Positions 51,817-62,846 are shown, counted from the stretch's first letter. The stretch is DNA of 64,000 nt from Marinobacter maroccanus (GCF_002933275.1 NZ_PSSX01000005.1:206896-270895), one strand, 5' to 3'. The notes: generated by a model not told the origin, from the letters alone. Numbers and translations: made by a program.

Positions 51817-52542
51817 ATGTCTTACATTCTTGACGCATTGCGAAAATCCGAAACCGAGCGGCGGCAGGGGCGCGTTCCGGACCTCGGCCAACAGGTGCAG
51901 TTGATTCACCGGCCGAAGAAAAAGAGGGTGTCACCAGCTCTCTGGGTGTCGCTGGCACTGTTGCTGAACGCCGCAGTCCTGGCCTTTGTGTTCTGGCCGG
52001 GAACGCCGTTGCCCTGGGTTGTTGAGTCACAATCAGAGGCTCCAGCAGCCCCGGAGAGAGCGACGGTCCCTGAACCTGTGCCGGTACCGACCGTGACCGA
52101 GGCAGAACCGACATCAGAAGATCCCGTCGCGGAGACGGGGGCAATCCCGGAGCCCGATCCTTTTGAGGGAACGCCGTCGCCGATCCCGTCGGAACCTCCA
52201 GTGGCGGAGAGCAGGGAGCGGGCGACGGTTATCGTGCCATCATCCGCAATATCCGAAACCGCGGTGCCGATGGTGGAACAGGAGCAGGCGGGCCGAGTGC
52301 CTCATCTGGTAGAGTTGCCGCTTTCATTCCAGAAGAGCGTTCCCGATTTGACCTTTAACAGCCATATCTACTCTTCCTCGCCTGCATCGAGCCGGGTGAT
52401 GATCAACAACACCTACTTGACAGTGGGCGATACCTTTGAGGGCCTGCGGGTGGACGATATCACCGAAGAGGGTGTGGTTCTGAGCCGTGACGGCCGCCGC
52501 TTCCGGGTTGGTGTGGTGCGGGACTGGGTGAGCCCCCGCTGA
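51817..52542 (+). CDS. gspB: type II secretion accessory protein GspB (ExeB-like)
   Basis: This 241-residue protein has a short cytoplasmic N-terminus (MSYILDALRKSETERRQ), a transmembrane helix at about residues 44-62, and a Pro/Glu-rich linker. The C-terminal GspB domain contains VPDLTFNSHIYSSSPASS and ends with RRFRVGVVRDW. It should pair with ExeA to assemble the secretin. It starts 2 bp after the exeA stop, and its stop overlaps the dinG start by one base. Confidence 0.87.
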   Translation: MSYILDALRKSETERRQGRVPDLGQQVQLIHRPKKKRVSPALWVSLALLLNAAVLAFVFWPGTPLPWVVESQSEAPAAPERATVPEPVPVPTVTEAEPTSEDPVAETGAIPEPDPFEGTPSPIPSEPPVAESRERATVIVPSSAISETAVPMVEQEQAGRVPHLVELPLSFQKSVPDLTFNSHIYSSSPASSRVMINNTYLTVGDTFEGLRVDDITEEGVVLSRDGRRFRVGVVRDWVSPR

Positions 52543-54746
52543 TGGCACTCACCGACGACATCAAGCAATCCATCCAGCAAGGCTATCGCGATGTGCTTGC
52601 CGGCAAGGACATTCGGGCGCGCTATGGTCAGCGTCTGATGATTGCCGAAATTGCCAAATACATGGGCGATATCACAGAGAACGATGGCCAGAGAACCTCT
52701 CCGGCTGCGGCCTGTGTTGTGGAGGCGGGCACAGGTACCGGCAAGACCCTTGCTTACCTGATCGCCGCCATTCCGGTTGCTAAAGCCCTGGGCAAAACCC
52801 TGGTTATATCCACCGCGACCGTCGCCCTACAGGATCAGATTGTGCTCAAGGACCTCCCGGACCTGAAGAAGCACAGCAAGATGGATTTCAACTGGACGCT
52901 CGCCAAAGGCCGGGGTCGCTACCTGTGCATGTCTCGACTGGAAGCACGCTTGCACGATGAGGGTAATACCGACAGCGATACCATGCCCCTGTTCCTGCTG
53001 GATGGCCCCAAAAACGAAGAACCTGGTACCCGGGCGTTCTTTGAAGAGATGCTGGCAAGTTATGGATCACGGGAGTGGGACGGTGACCGGGACCATTGGC
53101 CGGAGCAGATCCCCGACGAGGTCTGGCGACAGGTAACTACGGACCACCGCCAGTGCACCAACCGCCATTGCAGCTACTTTGACAGCTGCGCGTTTTTCGA
53201 TGCCCGTAAAGACCTTGATGATGCCGATATTGTGGTAGCCAACCACGACCTGGTGCTGGCCGATCTGGCCTTGGGCGGCGGGGCCATTCTGCCGGAGCCG
53301 GAGAATGCCCTGTATATCTTTGATGAGGCTCATCATCTTCCGGACAAAGCACTGAACCACTTTGCGGCGTCGCTCCCGCTTAACGCCACCCGGCAATGGC
53401 TGAAACAGCTTTCCCAGGCGCTTGTTAAAATGCAGCCTTATCTGGCAGCCGGCACCCAGGCCGCCAAGTCCCTGGATCGCATCAGTTCTGCCTCAAGGGA
53501 AGTGGATCTCGTGCTGAACCGGGTTTACGAGGAAGCCGAGCAGAATACCGGGTGGGAGTTCAACGAGGAGCGCCGGACGGCCCAATGGCGTTATCCGGAG
53601 GGTGAACTGCCGGAAGCCATGGCAGAGCTATCAGCCGAGAGCCGCATTGCCACCGCCAATATGGTCCGCCAGCTTGGCGTTCTTGCAGACGAACTGCAGG
53701 GAGCATTCGACGAGCGCAAGGAACATGAGATTGACCGGGAAACCGCAGAAGCATGGTACCCAGTGATTGGCTCTTTCCACGCAAGGGCCGAGGACCAGTT
53801 GAGACTCTGGACCGCCTGGTGCGAGCAGGGCAATGCAAAACCCGCCAGCGAGTCAGAAACGGATTCTGAAGCGGGTGAAGAGAAGGAAGCCAGACCGCCA
53901 GTGCAGAAAAGCCCGCCGCCAGCCCGTTGGGCAGTGCGCCAGCGCTGGGATCACGCCGAAGACATTACCCTTTACAGTTCACCGGTATTGGCGGACAACC
54001 TGTTGTACTCAAGGCTCTGGTCCCGGGCCTACGGGGCCGTTCTCACCAGTGCCACCCTGACTGCACTTGGACGATTTGATCGCCTGAACGCCCGGGCAGG
54101 GTTGCCCCAGGGTAGTCGCTTCCTGGTTGTTCCCAGTTCTTTTCGCTATGGCGAGATGGCGACGGTAGAGGTGCCGGCGATGTCCGCCATGCCCACGGAT
54201 GACGGCTTTGCTGATGAGCTTGTTAAACGACTGCCGGACCTGTGGGCCGGCGAGAAAGCGACGTTGGTATTGTTCACTTCCCGGCGCCAGATGCAGCAGG
54301 TTCGGGACGCTCTTGCCCCTGATTACCCGGAGCTGATCATCACCCAGGACGATATGGCCAAGGGTGAGGTGCTTCGCCAGCATTGCAGCAGGGTGGATGA
54401 GGGACGGCCCAGTGTTCTGTTTGGCGTTGCCAGTTTTGCAGAGGGCATCGATTTGCCGGGCAAGTACCTGCACCACGTTGTGATTACCCGTCTACCGTTT
54501 TCAGTCCCCGATGACCCCATCGAGGCGAGCCTGGCCGAGTGGGTAACCCAACGGGGCGGTAATCCCTTTATGGAAATCACCGTTCCGGATGCTTCGATCA
54601 AACTGGTTCAGGCGGTGGGGCGGCTACTTCGGACCGAGCAGGATACCGGTAGGGTGACCATTCTGGATCGTCGGATCATCGCCCGGCGGTATGGTCAGCT
54701 GCTGCTGGATGCCTTGCCGCCGTTCCGTCGAATTATCGAACGCTAG
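52542..54746 (+). CDS. dinG: ATP-dependent DNA helicase DinG
   Basis: This 734-residue XPD-like helicase unwinds DNA/RNA hybrids and forks. Walker A is EAGTGTGKTLAYL (near residue 67), the Fe-S cysteines appear in CMSRLEARL and CTNRHCSYFDSCAF, the DEAH box is DEAHH (near residue 263), and the C-terminal motif VGRLLRTEQDTGR is motif VI. An acidic insert lies near residues 430-460. It is the last gene of the patatin-exeA-gspB-dinG run. Confidence 0.93.
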   Translation: MALTDDIKQSIQQGYRDVLAGKDIRARYGQRLMIAEIAKYMGDITENDGQRTSPAAACVVEAGTGTGKTLAYLIAAIPVAKALGKTLVISTATVALQDQIVLKDLPDLKKHSKMDFNWTLAKGRGRYLCMSRLEARLHDEGNTDSDTMPLFLLDGPKNEEPGTRAFFEEMLASYGSREWDGDRDHWPEQIPDEVWRQVTTDHRQCTNRHCSYFDSCAFFDARKDLDDADIVVANHDLVLADLALGGGAILPEPENALYIFDEAHHLPDKALNHFAASLPLNATRQWLKQLSQALVKMQPYLAAGTQAAKSLDRISSASREVDLVLNRVYEEAEQNTGWEFNEERRTAQWRYPEGELPEAMAELSAESRIATANMVRQLGVLADELQGAFDERKEHEIDRETAEAWYPVIGSFHARAEDQLRLWTAWCEQGNAKPASESETDSEAGEEKEARPPVQKSPPPARWAVRQRWDHAEDITLYSSPVLADNLLYSRLWSRAYGAVLTSATLTALGRFDRLNARAGLPQGSRFLVVPSSFRYGEMATVEVPAMSAMPTDDGFADELVKRLPDLWAGEKATLVLFTSRRQMQQVRDALAPDYPELIITQDDMAKGEVLRQHCSRVDEGRPSVLFGVASFAEGIDLPGKYLHHVVITRLPFSVPDDPIEASLAEWVTQRGGNPFMEITVPDASIKLVQAVGRLLRTEQDTGRVTILDRRIIARRYGQLLLDALPPFRRIIER

Positions 54747-54771
54747 ATCTCATCGACAAACCATTCAGTCA

Positions 54772-54804
54772 TAAAAAAAGAGCCAGCCCGTAAGGGTTGG
54801 CTCT
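54772..54804 (-). terminator. rho-independent terminator of the LuxR-type gene
   Basis: On the minus strand, arms AGAGCCAACCC and GGGCTGGCTCT with a TTAC loop are followed by a T-run. It faces the MalT-like gene from the dinG side and may also stop dinG transcripts, though the plus strand lacks a T-run. Confidence 0.75.
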
Positions 54805-55015
54805 CATCAAAAGGGTTCTTTCGAACCCGGGCGTCGAAACAACGCGGAACAAGAAATCTGAAGGCCTGAAGTTTCAGAATTCCTGGTGAGGTTTCCCTCA
54901 CCGTTGGAATAATAATAGAGGATTAGAGGGCGTAGACGGATCGTCCAAAGGGCGTAGCGGGCTTAGATAGTTGAAGCAAAATGTGACGCCCATCACATTT
55001 GTGCGTGCCCGGATG

Positions 55016-57748
55016 TCAGCCTTCCAGCAGCCCCAAATCCCGGGCCCGGGCCAGTGCCTCGGTTCTGCGGCCGACGCCCAGTTTGCCGTAGAGGTTGCGA
55101 ATATGAGCTTTCACGGTAGCCGGCGCGACCTTCATTTTAAAGGCAATTTCCTTATTGGCATGCCCCTCGTGAATCAACTCCAGCACTTCCAGCTCTCGCT
55201 GGCTGAGTGGTTCCGGTAATGCTTCCGGATTAAGTGCCGGACGATCAGGCTCACTGTACCCTGAGCTTGGGCTACTTTTGGGGTGTATCTGCCCCGATTC
55301 TCTCTGATCAACAAGCATTTTTCTGACGCTGGCGTTCCAGCTGCCAGGGGCATTCAGCGCGGGCAAATACAGAAGCAGGTTACGAAGCTCCGGACTCTCT
55401 TCGGCAAACAGCCGCATGAACCCGGCCTCGGAAGCCAGGTTTACTGCACGGGTCAGCATCTGTTCCGATTCGTCTTTCCGCTCCTGCTGTGCCAGGGCCT
55501 CGCCGTAGACCAACAGTATCTCCACCAGGTGACGGTTGTGGGCATTGCGTTCAGCCGGATTCAGTAAGGCGCTGAGTATTTCCTGGGCACGCTCTGGTTG
55601 ATTCAGTGCCACCAGCACACGGGCTTCGCTGATTCGGCTCTGCTCAAGATGAAGCGGGTTGGTGAACTCGGCATCGGCTCGGGAGTCCAGGCTGGCACGG
55701 GCTTTTTCCGGGTGACCGGCGGCAAGATAGCACCGGGCAAGAAGGGCGGTGCTGGCAGGCGGCTCGAAAACAATCTGCTCGCGGCGCTTCCGGCCTGTCT
55801 GGGAAGCGTCTTCCAGGGCCTCAATCGCGTCCTGAAGCCTGCCCTCGCTGAAGGCAAGGTGACCGCGAACGTACTGAATGATCACGTGCTGCCCCGGCTC
55901 CGTGCCCCGTTCAACATGCTCAAGAAGAGGCTGGAGGTGCGTGGCGGCGAGCTGGGGGTGATTTCGCTCCCGGTGGATTTCACACAGGGTGCTGTTCTGC
56001 CAGCAGGAGATGAGCCTTGGTTGGCTGGGGTCTGAGTAGTGTCGGTCTACCCATTGCCGGATGTCGGTGCAGGTTTCCAGCGCCAGATCGATATCACCCC
56101 GATTGTATTGTATCCACGCCAACAGGCCGCCACTGGATAACACGGTGCTGGGTTTATGCTCTACCTGTCCGTAACGAACGGCCGACTGGAGCGCGTCCTC
56201 GGCCTCGGTAAGTTCACCCTTACCGTAGTAATCAAGACCCAGCCCGTAATAGGTCACGGATTTTAACGGGATGCGGGTGTGGTCTATCTCCCTGAGCACC
56301 TGTCGGGTGAGGTCGGCGGCGCTTTTGTCGTCACTCCGGGTTCGGGCTAAATACGAGCGCATCAGCGAGATCTCGCTTTGCAACCCCAGAGCCCCTTCGG
56401 CATCCGGATGTGAATCAGCCACCTGCCGGTCCAGCAGATCCTCGAGTGCTGATAGCAGTGGTTCCAGCGCGTCCACCCGATTGGCAAAAAATAACCCCCA
56501 GATCCGTAGCATCTGGAGTTGCGGATGATCGGTTACCAGATCCTGTGGCAGGGCCTCGAGCCAGTCCAGCACGGGCAGGTGATAGCCACCATGGATCAGA
56601 TTGTTGCCGTGTTCCGCCAGCACACGGGCGAGCCAAGGCCAGTCCTCCTGACGGACAATCTGGGCAATGGCCTCCTGAACATGACCGTGGGCCAATAACC
56701 ATTCCACAGTGCCTTGCCAGAGGCGCGCTGCCTTCTCCGGTTCTGTGTGACTGATCCTGAGCAACAGCGCATCCCGAAACAGATCGTGGTAGCGAAACCA
56801 CTCGTTCCGGGTATCCAGCGGAATCAGGAACAGGTTCTGGCTCAGGAGCTTTTCGAGCATCTCCTGGCTGTCGTCCGACTCACGAATTGAGTCACAAAGG
56901 GACGCACAGAGCCGAGGACAGCAGGCGGTTTCAAGCAGGAAATCCGCAATATCCCGGGGTTGCTGTTCCAGCACTTCGCTCAGGACATAATCGCTTATAT
57001 AGCGCTCATCCAGATTTAACTGATTTCCGGATTTGGCTGCGTCCTTCCCGGAAAATGTCGAAGAAAGCGCGGATAGCTGCATGGCGGCCACCCAGCCTTC
57101 GGTTTTGCGGACAATGGCATGGACATCCTCGTCACTGATATCAAGCCCCATGGTGTCGCGGAAAAACTGCCGGCATTCGTCTTCAGAAAAGGCCAACAGG
57201 CCAGGGTGTATGTCCTGGATCCAGCGGCGAACGCGCCAGCGTGCCAGTGGCAATGGTGGCTCCGTTCGGGACGCCAGGGTAATCAGGATTTCCGGCGGCA
57301 AATAGTCGATGAAATAGCCGAACTGCCTGTGGATGGCCGGGTTTCCAATAAAGTGGAAGTCGTCCAGGACCAGGGCCCACGCACTGCCGTCCTGAGCCAG
57401 GAGATTGATCAGGCCGGTAATGGCCTCGGTAAAGGTTTCATCGGATTGGTGGGCCAGTTGTTTACGCAACTCGGCCGCATCGGTCAGCCCGGCCTGTTCG
57501 AAGGCGCCGATGACGTACTGCCAGAATCGCCGGGGTTCATTATCGTGTTCATCCAGGGAAAGCCAGGCGGTAGGTGAGGAAACCCGCGAGCACCACTGGG
57601 CCACCAGTGTAGTCTTTCCAAAGCCGGCCGGCGCAATCACCAGATTCAGCCGTTTGGGGCTTTGGGGCTCAAGCAGGGCGCTCAACCGGTCACGCTTGAC
57701 CGCGCGCGAGTCTGACGTTGGCCTGAGAAACTTGGTGGTAAGCAGCAT
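55016..57748 (-). CDS. MalT/AlkS-type LuxR family transcriptional activator
   Basis: This 910-residue regulator has an N-terminal STAND ATPase domain (Walker A in IAPAGFGKTTLV near residue 40). A winged-helix and long TPR-like sensor region follow (about 300-800). The C-terminal LuxR helix-turn-helix begins LSQRELEVLELIHEGHANKEIA and ends with VKAHIRNLYGKLGVGRRTEA. The start at 57748 is chosen because MLLTTKFLRP aligns with the start of MalT and AGGGA lies six bases upstream; an ATG at 57832 would add 28 unrelated residues. The inducer is unknown. It is divergent from cysB, separated by about 250 bp. Confidence 0.87.
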   Translation of the reverse strand: MLLTTKFLRPTSDSRAVKRDRLSALLEPQSPKRLNLVIAPAGFGKTTLVAQWCSRVSSPTAWLSLDEHDNEPRRFWQYVIGAFEQAGLTDAAELRKQLAHQSDETFTEAITGLINLLAQDGSAWALVLDDFHFIGNPAIHRQFGYFIDYLPPEILITLASRTEPPLPLARWRVRRWIQDIHPGLLAFSEDECRQFFRDTMGLDISDEDVHAIVRKTEGWVAAMQLSALSSTFSGKDAAKSGNQLNLDERYISDYVLSEVLEQQPRDIADFLLETACCPRLCASLCDSIRESDDSQEMLEKLLSQNLFLIPLDTRNEWFRYHDLFRDALLLRISHTEPEKAARLWQGTVEWLLAHGHVQEAIAQIVRQEDWPWLARVLAEHGNNLIHGGYHLPVLDWLEALPQDLVTDHPQLQMLRIWGLFFANRVDALEPLLSALEDLLDRQVADSHPDAEGALGLQSEISLMRSYLARTRSDDKSAADLTRQVLREIDHTRIPLKSVTYYGLGLDYYGKGELTEAEDALQSAVRYGQVEHKPSTVLSSGGLLAWIQYNRGDIDLALETCTDIRQWVDRHYSDPSQPRLISCWQNSTLCEIHRERNHPQLAATHLQPLLEHVERGTEPGQHVIIQYVRGHLAFSEGRLQDAIEALEDASQTGRKRREQIVFEPPASTALLARCYLAAGHPEKARASLDSRADAEFTNPLHLEQSRISEARVLVALNQPERAQEILSALLNPAERNAHNRHLVEILLVYGEALAQQERKDESEQMLTRAVNLASEAGFMRLFAEESPELRNLLLYLPALNAPGSWNASVRKMLVDQRESGQIHPKSSPSSGYSEPDRPALNPEALPEPLSQRELEVLELIHEGHANKEIAFKMKVAPATVKAHIRNLYGKLGVGRRTEALARARDLGLLEG

Positions 57749-57908
57749 GGATTCCCTGAAAACTGGAGTGTTGAATTGCCCAGACAGGGCATAAAGGATT
57801 GTGTCCTTTGTAATCACCAAGTCAAGGGCCATGAAGCCACTTTAATCACGCCAGGGTTTTATCAGAGGCTGCGTAAATGCAATTTTGGTCTAAACTGTGT
57901 GAAAGTAG

Positions 57909-58973
<1,065 letters not shown>

Positions 58974-58999
58974 AAGGTGAGCGGGTGTATGCGCCCGGG

Positions 59000-59722
59000 T
59001 TAGTCCCGGGCGATCAGATTGCCGGCGTGCAGGCCGCATTCTTTCTGGGTAGCTTCTTCCCACCACCAGCGTCCCTCCCGCTCGTGCTGCCCGGGCAGCA
59101 CAGGACGGGTGCAGGGCTGGCAGCCGATGCTTACGAAGCCTTTCTCGTGCAGCTCGTTATAGGGCGCCTCGGACATCCGGATGTAATCCCACACCTCTTT
59201 TGACGTCCAGTTCGCCAGAGGATTGAACTTAATCAGTGTCTTATCATCGGTTGAGAAGGCAGTGTCCTCCTGAACAACTGGCACATCGTTGCGTGTGCCC
59301 GGGCTCTGATCCTTGCGCTGCCCGGTAATCCAGGCGTCAACGGTTGCAAGCTTGCGGCGCAGGGGGTTGACCTTGCGAATGCCGCAGCATTCACTGTGTC
59401 CATCCTCGTAGAAGCTGAACAGGCCTTTCTTGTTCACCAGACCCTGAACTTCCTGAGCATCCGGAAACAGAACCTCGATCTCGATGCCGTAATGCTTGCG
59501 CACCCGCTCTACAAACTCGTAGGTTTCCGGGTGAAGACGGGCTGTGTCCAGGGTAAAAACCTTCAGGTTGTCGGTCAGTTTGTGTGCCATTTCAATCAGC
59601 ACTACATCCTCCGCGCCACTGAAGGAGATGGCTATGTTGTCGTACTGTTTGAGGGCGGCTTTGAGAATCGAGCGGGGGCTCTGGTCTTCGAGCTCTTCCC
59701 GCAGGGTCTGAATATCGGTCAT
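59000..59722 (-). CDS. cysH: adenylyl-sulfate (APS) reductase
   Basis: This 240-residue enzyme reduces adenylyl sulfate to sulfite in sulfate assimilation. The paired Cys motifs [11 protein letters not shown] and GCQPCTRP ligate a 4Fe-4S cluster, marking it as an APS reductase of the Pseudomonas type rather than a cluster-free PAPS reductase. The catalytic Cys lies in the C-terminal ECGLHAGN. The ATG at 59722 (MTDIQTL) is preferred; an upstream in-frame ATG lacks a ribosome-binding site. It is convergent with cysB. Confidence 0.93.
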   Translation of the reverse strand: MTDIQTLREELEDQSPRSILKAALKQYDNIAISFSGAEDVVLIEMAHKLTDNLKVFTLDTARLHPETYEFVERVRKHYGIEIEVLFPDAQEVQGLVNKKGLFSFYEDGHSECCGIRKVNPLRRKLATVDAWITGQRKDQSPGTRNDVPVVQEDTAFSTDDKTLIKFNPLANWTSKEVWDYIRMSEAPYNELHEKGFVSIGCQPCTRPVLPGQHEREGRWWWEEATQKECGLHAGNLIARD

Positions 59723-59954
59723 GGCCCGGCATTGCCTTATCTGAGAGTGCAAGAGGATCTAACTGATCGAAAAGGCTACCATTAAATGCCTCATACCCTG
59801 AAGGAATGACAATCTATATGGTTATTCCGCGCTCAAGAACCCGGGTTTACACTTCTACGATGCAATCACGCCCGGTTTTTCTTATCATACGCTCCGAATA
59901 GCGGCACACGGACAAACCGACGTTGCCCTTAACCAATTGAAGCAGGAGATCGTT

Positions 59955-60569
59955 GTGGAACTGGCATGCCTTGACCTTGAAGGAGTATTGATCCCGGAAA
60001 TCTGGATCGCGTTCGCCGAAAAGACCGGCATTGAAGAGCTCAAGGCAACCACCCGCGATATTCCGGATTACGACGTGCTGATGAAGCAGCGGCTGAAGCT
60101 GCTGGACCAGCACGGCTACGGGTTGCCCCAGATCCAGGAAGTGATCGGGGAGCTGGACCCGCTGCCCGGCGCCCGGGAGTTTCTGGATTGGCTGCGCGAG
60201 CGTTTCCAGGTAGTGATTCTGTCCGACACCTTCTACGAATTCGCCATGCCCCTGGTGAAGAAACTGGGCTACCCGGCCCTGCTTTGTCATAAGTTGGAAG
60301 TCGCAGACGACGGCCAGATTACCAATTACCTGCTGCGCCAACGCGACCCCAAGCGCCAGTCGGTAAGGGCATTCCAGCTGTTGAATTACCGCGTGATTGC
60401 TGCCGGTGATTCATATAACGACACCACCATGCTGGGGCAGGCCGAAGCTGGCATCCTGTTCCATGCTCCGCAGAACGTGATCGACGAGTTTCCGCAATTC
60501 CCGGCGGTACATAACTTCGATGATCTCAAGCAGGAGTTTCTAAAGGCGAGTGCTATTCACAACGCCTGA
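59955..60569 (+). CDS. thrH: bifunctional phosphoserine phosphatase/homoserine phosphotransferase ThrH
   Basis: This 204-residue HAD-family protein can dephosphorylate phosphoserine and transfer the phosphate to homoserine. The nucleophile motif is LACLDLEGVLIP, motif II is VILSDTFYEF, and motif IV is AAGDSYNDTTML. It closely resembles P. aeruginosa ThrH (about 205 residues). The GTG at 59955 is chosen because it gives the conserved MELACLDLEG start with AGGAG 8 bp upstream. Confidence 0.93.
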   Translation: MELACLDLEGVLIPEIWIAFAEKTGIEELKATTRDIPDYDVLMKQRLKLLDQHGYGLPQIQEVIGELDPLPGAREFLDWLRERFQVVILSDTFYEFAMPLVKKLGYPALLCHKLEVADDGQITNYLLRQRDPKRQSVRAFQLLNYRVIAAGDSYNDTTMLGQAEAGILFHAPQNVIDEFPQFPAVHNFDDLKQEFLKASAIHNA

Positions 60570-60580
60570 TTGGAATACTG

Positions 60581-60620
60581 AACATGGGGTCAGAAGAAAG
60601 CGTTCTTCTGACCCCATGTT
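60581..60620. repeat. perfect 18-bp-arm palindrome between thrH and pabB
   Basis: The arms AACATGGGGTCAGAAGAA and its exact complement enclose the loop AGCG. It lies in the 65-bp gap between convergent thrH and pabB. Neither side has a T-run. The perfect arms suggest a REP-like element or a small mobile-element remnant rather than a plain terminator. Confidence 0.7.
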
Positions 60621-60634
60621 CACATGAACTCATT

Positions 60635-61975
60635 TCACTCAATCACCAAATCTTCCAGAAACCGCATCAAAGGCCCGACTTTCGCGAGCGTCTCCTGATA
60701 CTCAGCTTCGGGATCTGAATCCGCAACAATACCGCCACCACCCCAGCAACGAATGGTGCCCTGGCCATCACAAAGCATGGTTCGAATCGCAATATTGCTG
60801 TCCAGCGTGCCGTCCAGTCCGCGATAGAATATCGAGCCGCAGTAGGGGCCACGCCAATGGGGCTCGAGCTCCCGAATAATCTCCATCGCCCTGATCTTGG
60901 GCGCGCCAGTGATCGAGCCACCCGGGAAGGCATCAAACAATGCCTTCATGGGCGTGACACCCTCGGCCAGCTCGGCGCGGATGTGGCTGACGAGATGGTG
61001 GACGTTGCGGTAGGACTCCAGTGCAAACAGTTTGTCGACTTTCACGCTGCCTGGCTTTGCGTTCAGGCTCAGATCGTTGCGAAGTAAGTCGACGATCATC
61101 AGGTTTTCGGCCAGGTCCTTTTCGGAGCCTTCCAGTTCAGTGGCATAGGCGGAATCACTCTCAGGAGTGCCGCCCCTCGGCCGGGTGCCCTTGATGGGGC
61201 TGGTGGTGACGGTTCGGTCGTGTATCTCTAAAAATCGCTCGGGGGAAACCGACAGGATGGATGCCTCGCCAGCGCGAATGAACCCACTGTAGGGCGTAGG
61301 GTTGGCATCTGAAAGCGCCTGGAATGCTTGCCAGGGATCCCCCATGAAATGACCTGAGAATTCCTGTGAGAGATTCGCCTGGTAGCAATCACCGGCTTCA
61401 ATGTATTGGCGAATCCTTACCACGCTTGCCCTGAAGGCATCCGGTGTTTGCCTGGGCTGAAATCGCGAAACCATAGACCATCCGGTAGTGGCCGCTCGTT
61501 CGTCCGAGCCCAGCCACTGCTCCAGTAAATTCCGTGTCTCACCAGGGCACTCCGGATGAATCCATAGCCAATATTGGTCTGTCTTGCGATTGTGACTGGC
61601 AGTCCAAAGGTAGAAACCTGCAGACATGAGGGGGGCATCCACAGGTGGGCACAGCGCATTGAGACGGCTTTCCCTGACATACCCCAGTTCATAGCTCAGG
61701 AAACCAATCCACCCTCCGGATAGGCATTCCGGGCTGGGTTCCTGATCGATCTGGAACTGACGGACGAGGCTTTCCATGCTCTGGGCAAGCTGATCGGAGC
61801 AGAAATCCGGAGGCACAGGGTATTGGAGTACTTCGGTGGCAAGAGCTCTAGCAGAAAAGCCGCTGAAGACTCCTCGGGCGGGGCCGTGACCGACACTCCC
61901 GATATAGGCGAAATCCGCTTCCCGGCAGGCTTGGCTTAGCAGGCGATGATAGCTCTCCTGATTGAGTTCACGCAT
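60635..61975 (-). CDS. pabB: aminodeoxychorismate synthase component I
   Basis: This 446-residue chorismate enzyme makes 4-amino-4-deoxychorismate for folate synthesis. The chorismate-binding domain carries SPERFLEI, PIKGTRPRG, DLLRNDLSLNA and the final GSITGAPKIRAMEI block, followed by GGGIVADSDPEAEY. The N-terminal domain has GGWIGFLSYELGY. The start at 61975 is preferred; a GTG at 62029 is possible but has no ribosome-binding site. A glutamine amidotransferase partner (PabA) is not adjacent. Confidence 0.92.
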   Translation of the reverse strand: MRELNQESYHRLLSQACREADFAYIGSVGHGPARGVFSGFSARALATEVLQYPVPPDFCSDQLAQSMESLVRQFQIDQEPSPECLSGGWIGFLSYELGYVRESRLNALCPPVDAPLMSAGFYLWTASHNRKTDQYWLWIHPECPGETRNLLEQWLGSDERAATTGWSMVSRFQPRQTPDAFRASVVRIRQYIEAGDCYQANLSQEFSGHFMGDPWQAFQALSDANPTPYSGFIRAGEASILSVSPERFLEIHDRTVTTSPIKGTRPRGGTPESDSAYATELEGSEKDLAENLMIVDLLRNDLSLNAKPGSVKVDKLFALESYRNVHHLVSHIRAELAEGVTPMKALFDAFPGGSITGAPKIRAMEIIRELEPHWRGPYCGSIFYRGLDGTLDSNIAIRTMLCDGQGTIRCWGGGGIVADSDPEAEYQETLAKVGPLMRFLEDLVIE

Positions 61976-62176
61976 GGTTGCCGGGTTCAAGGTCCCTCCG
62001 GAATGTTCGAGAAATGATAAACAGCACACAAAACGGGCGTTGTTGGCTCGTGAGTCTCGCTGCTCTAATAAAAGCTTGGCGATTCTGAGCAGTCTTTGTG
62101 GTTTAGCGGTAACTATTTTAACTGAACCAGCTGCATTTCGTCGGGTAAATCAATCAAAAATAAAAGGAATGGCCAG

Positions 62177-62779
62177 ATGTCAGATCTCAAAAAGACTTTC
62201 TCAAATGCATTGCTGGTTGGAGCGCTGGTTTTCGCTTCAACTGTCCACTCTCAGGAACAGGTAGCTGTTGAGATACCCGAGGACAGCGCAATTGCTGACG
62301 GAAAGCTAACAAAGAAAGAGTTGGCAAAGTACGCTGTGGTCGGCCAGCGTCAACTGGTGCACCTGATTAAGAAAGCAACGGATCAGTATTCTGCGTTGAT
62401 AGAAGGTACGACACCTAACCTGCCTGCTGCGTGGATGTTGATGGACGATGGTGACACAGTGAAGCGCGTAAACCTGGACGGTCAGATAGAAGGTTCTCCC
62501 GCACAAGTGAGAATTCTTGTTTATCGCGCAGCGCTGAAGTCCATTGCTCGCCGGGGCAAGATCAATGCGGCTGCCATTCTATACACGGGTAAGTTGGATG
62601 ATACCGGCTCCTCAGAGGCGCTGGTCATTGAGCATGAGCATAGGCTGGGGATTTCTGGTAATAAAGTGATTCCGTTTGAGGTGGAGGATGGAAAAGTTAA
62701 ATACAGTGACCCGGTTACGCGTAAAAAGCCTTACCAAATATTTTACGACGAAGAAGCAGAATCTAATGGCCAAAGCTAG
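62177..62779 (+). CDS. exported protein of unknown function
   Basis: This 200-residue protein has a signal peptide (cleavage near residue 25, after VHSQ). The mature part is charged and contains KLTKKELAKYAVVGQRQ and later VEDGKVKYSDPVTRKKP. No family was recognised. It starts 200 bp after pabB on the opposite strand and ends 170 bp before the DUF6160-like gene. Confidence 0.72.
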   Translation: MSDLKKTFSNALLVGALVFASTVHSQEQVAVEIPEDSAIADGKLTKKELAKYAVVGQRQLVHLIKKATDQYSALIEGTTPNLPAAWMLMDDGDTVKRVNLDGQIEGSPAQVRILVYRAALKSIARRGKINAAAILYTGKLDDTGSSEALVIEHEHRLGISGNKVIPFEVEDGKVKYSDPVTRKKPYQIFYDEEAESNGQS

Positions 62780-62830
62780 GGTGAGAAGTATTCGCGGTTT
62801 GTTTCAACGTGTAAGCAAAGGGTTAAGAAC

Positions 62831-62846
62831 TGTGACAATAGTCACG
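62831..62846. promoter_or_regulatory. CRP/Vfr-like palindrome upstream of DUF6160-like gene
   Basis: The sequence TGTGACAATAGTCACG fits TGTGA-N6-TCACA at all but the last base. It lies about 100 bp before the ATG at 62950. Whether a CRP-family protein binds it is not shown by the sequence. Confidence 0.4.

Noticed and set aside
54747..55015. Possible small gene or RNA between dinG and the LuxR-type gene
   Set aside because: Only a terminator hairpin (54772-54804) and a short GGTGAGG/CCTCACC hairpin (about 54883-54900) are visible. No start codon with a ribosome-binding site was found.
58993..59011. GCCCGGG/CCCGGGC hairpin at the cysB-cysH junction as terminator
   Set aside because: It overlaps the last codons of cysH and has no T-run on either strand, so the support is too weak to list.
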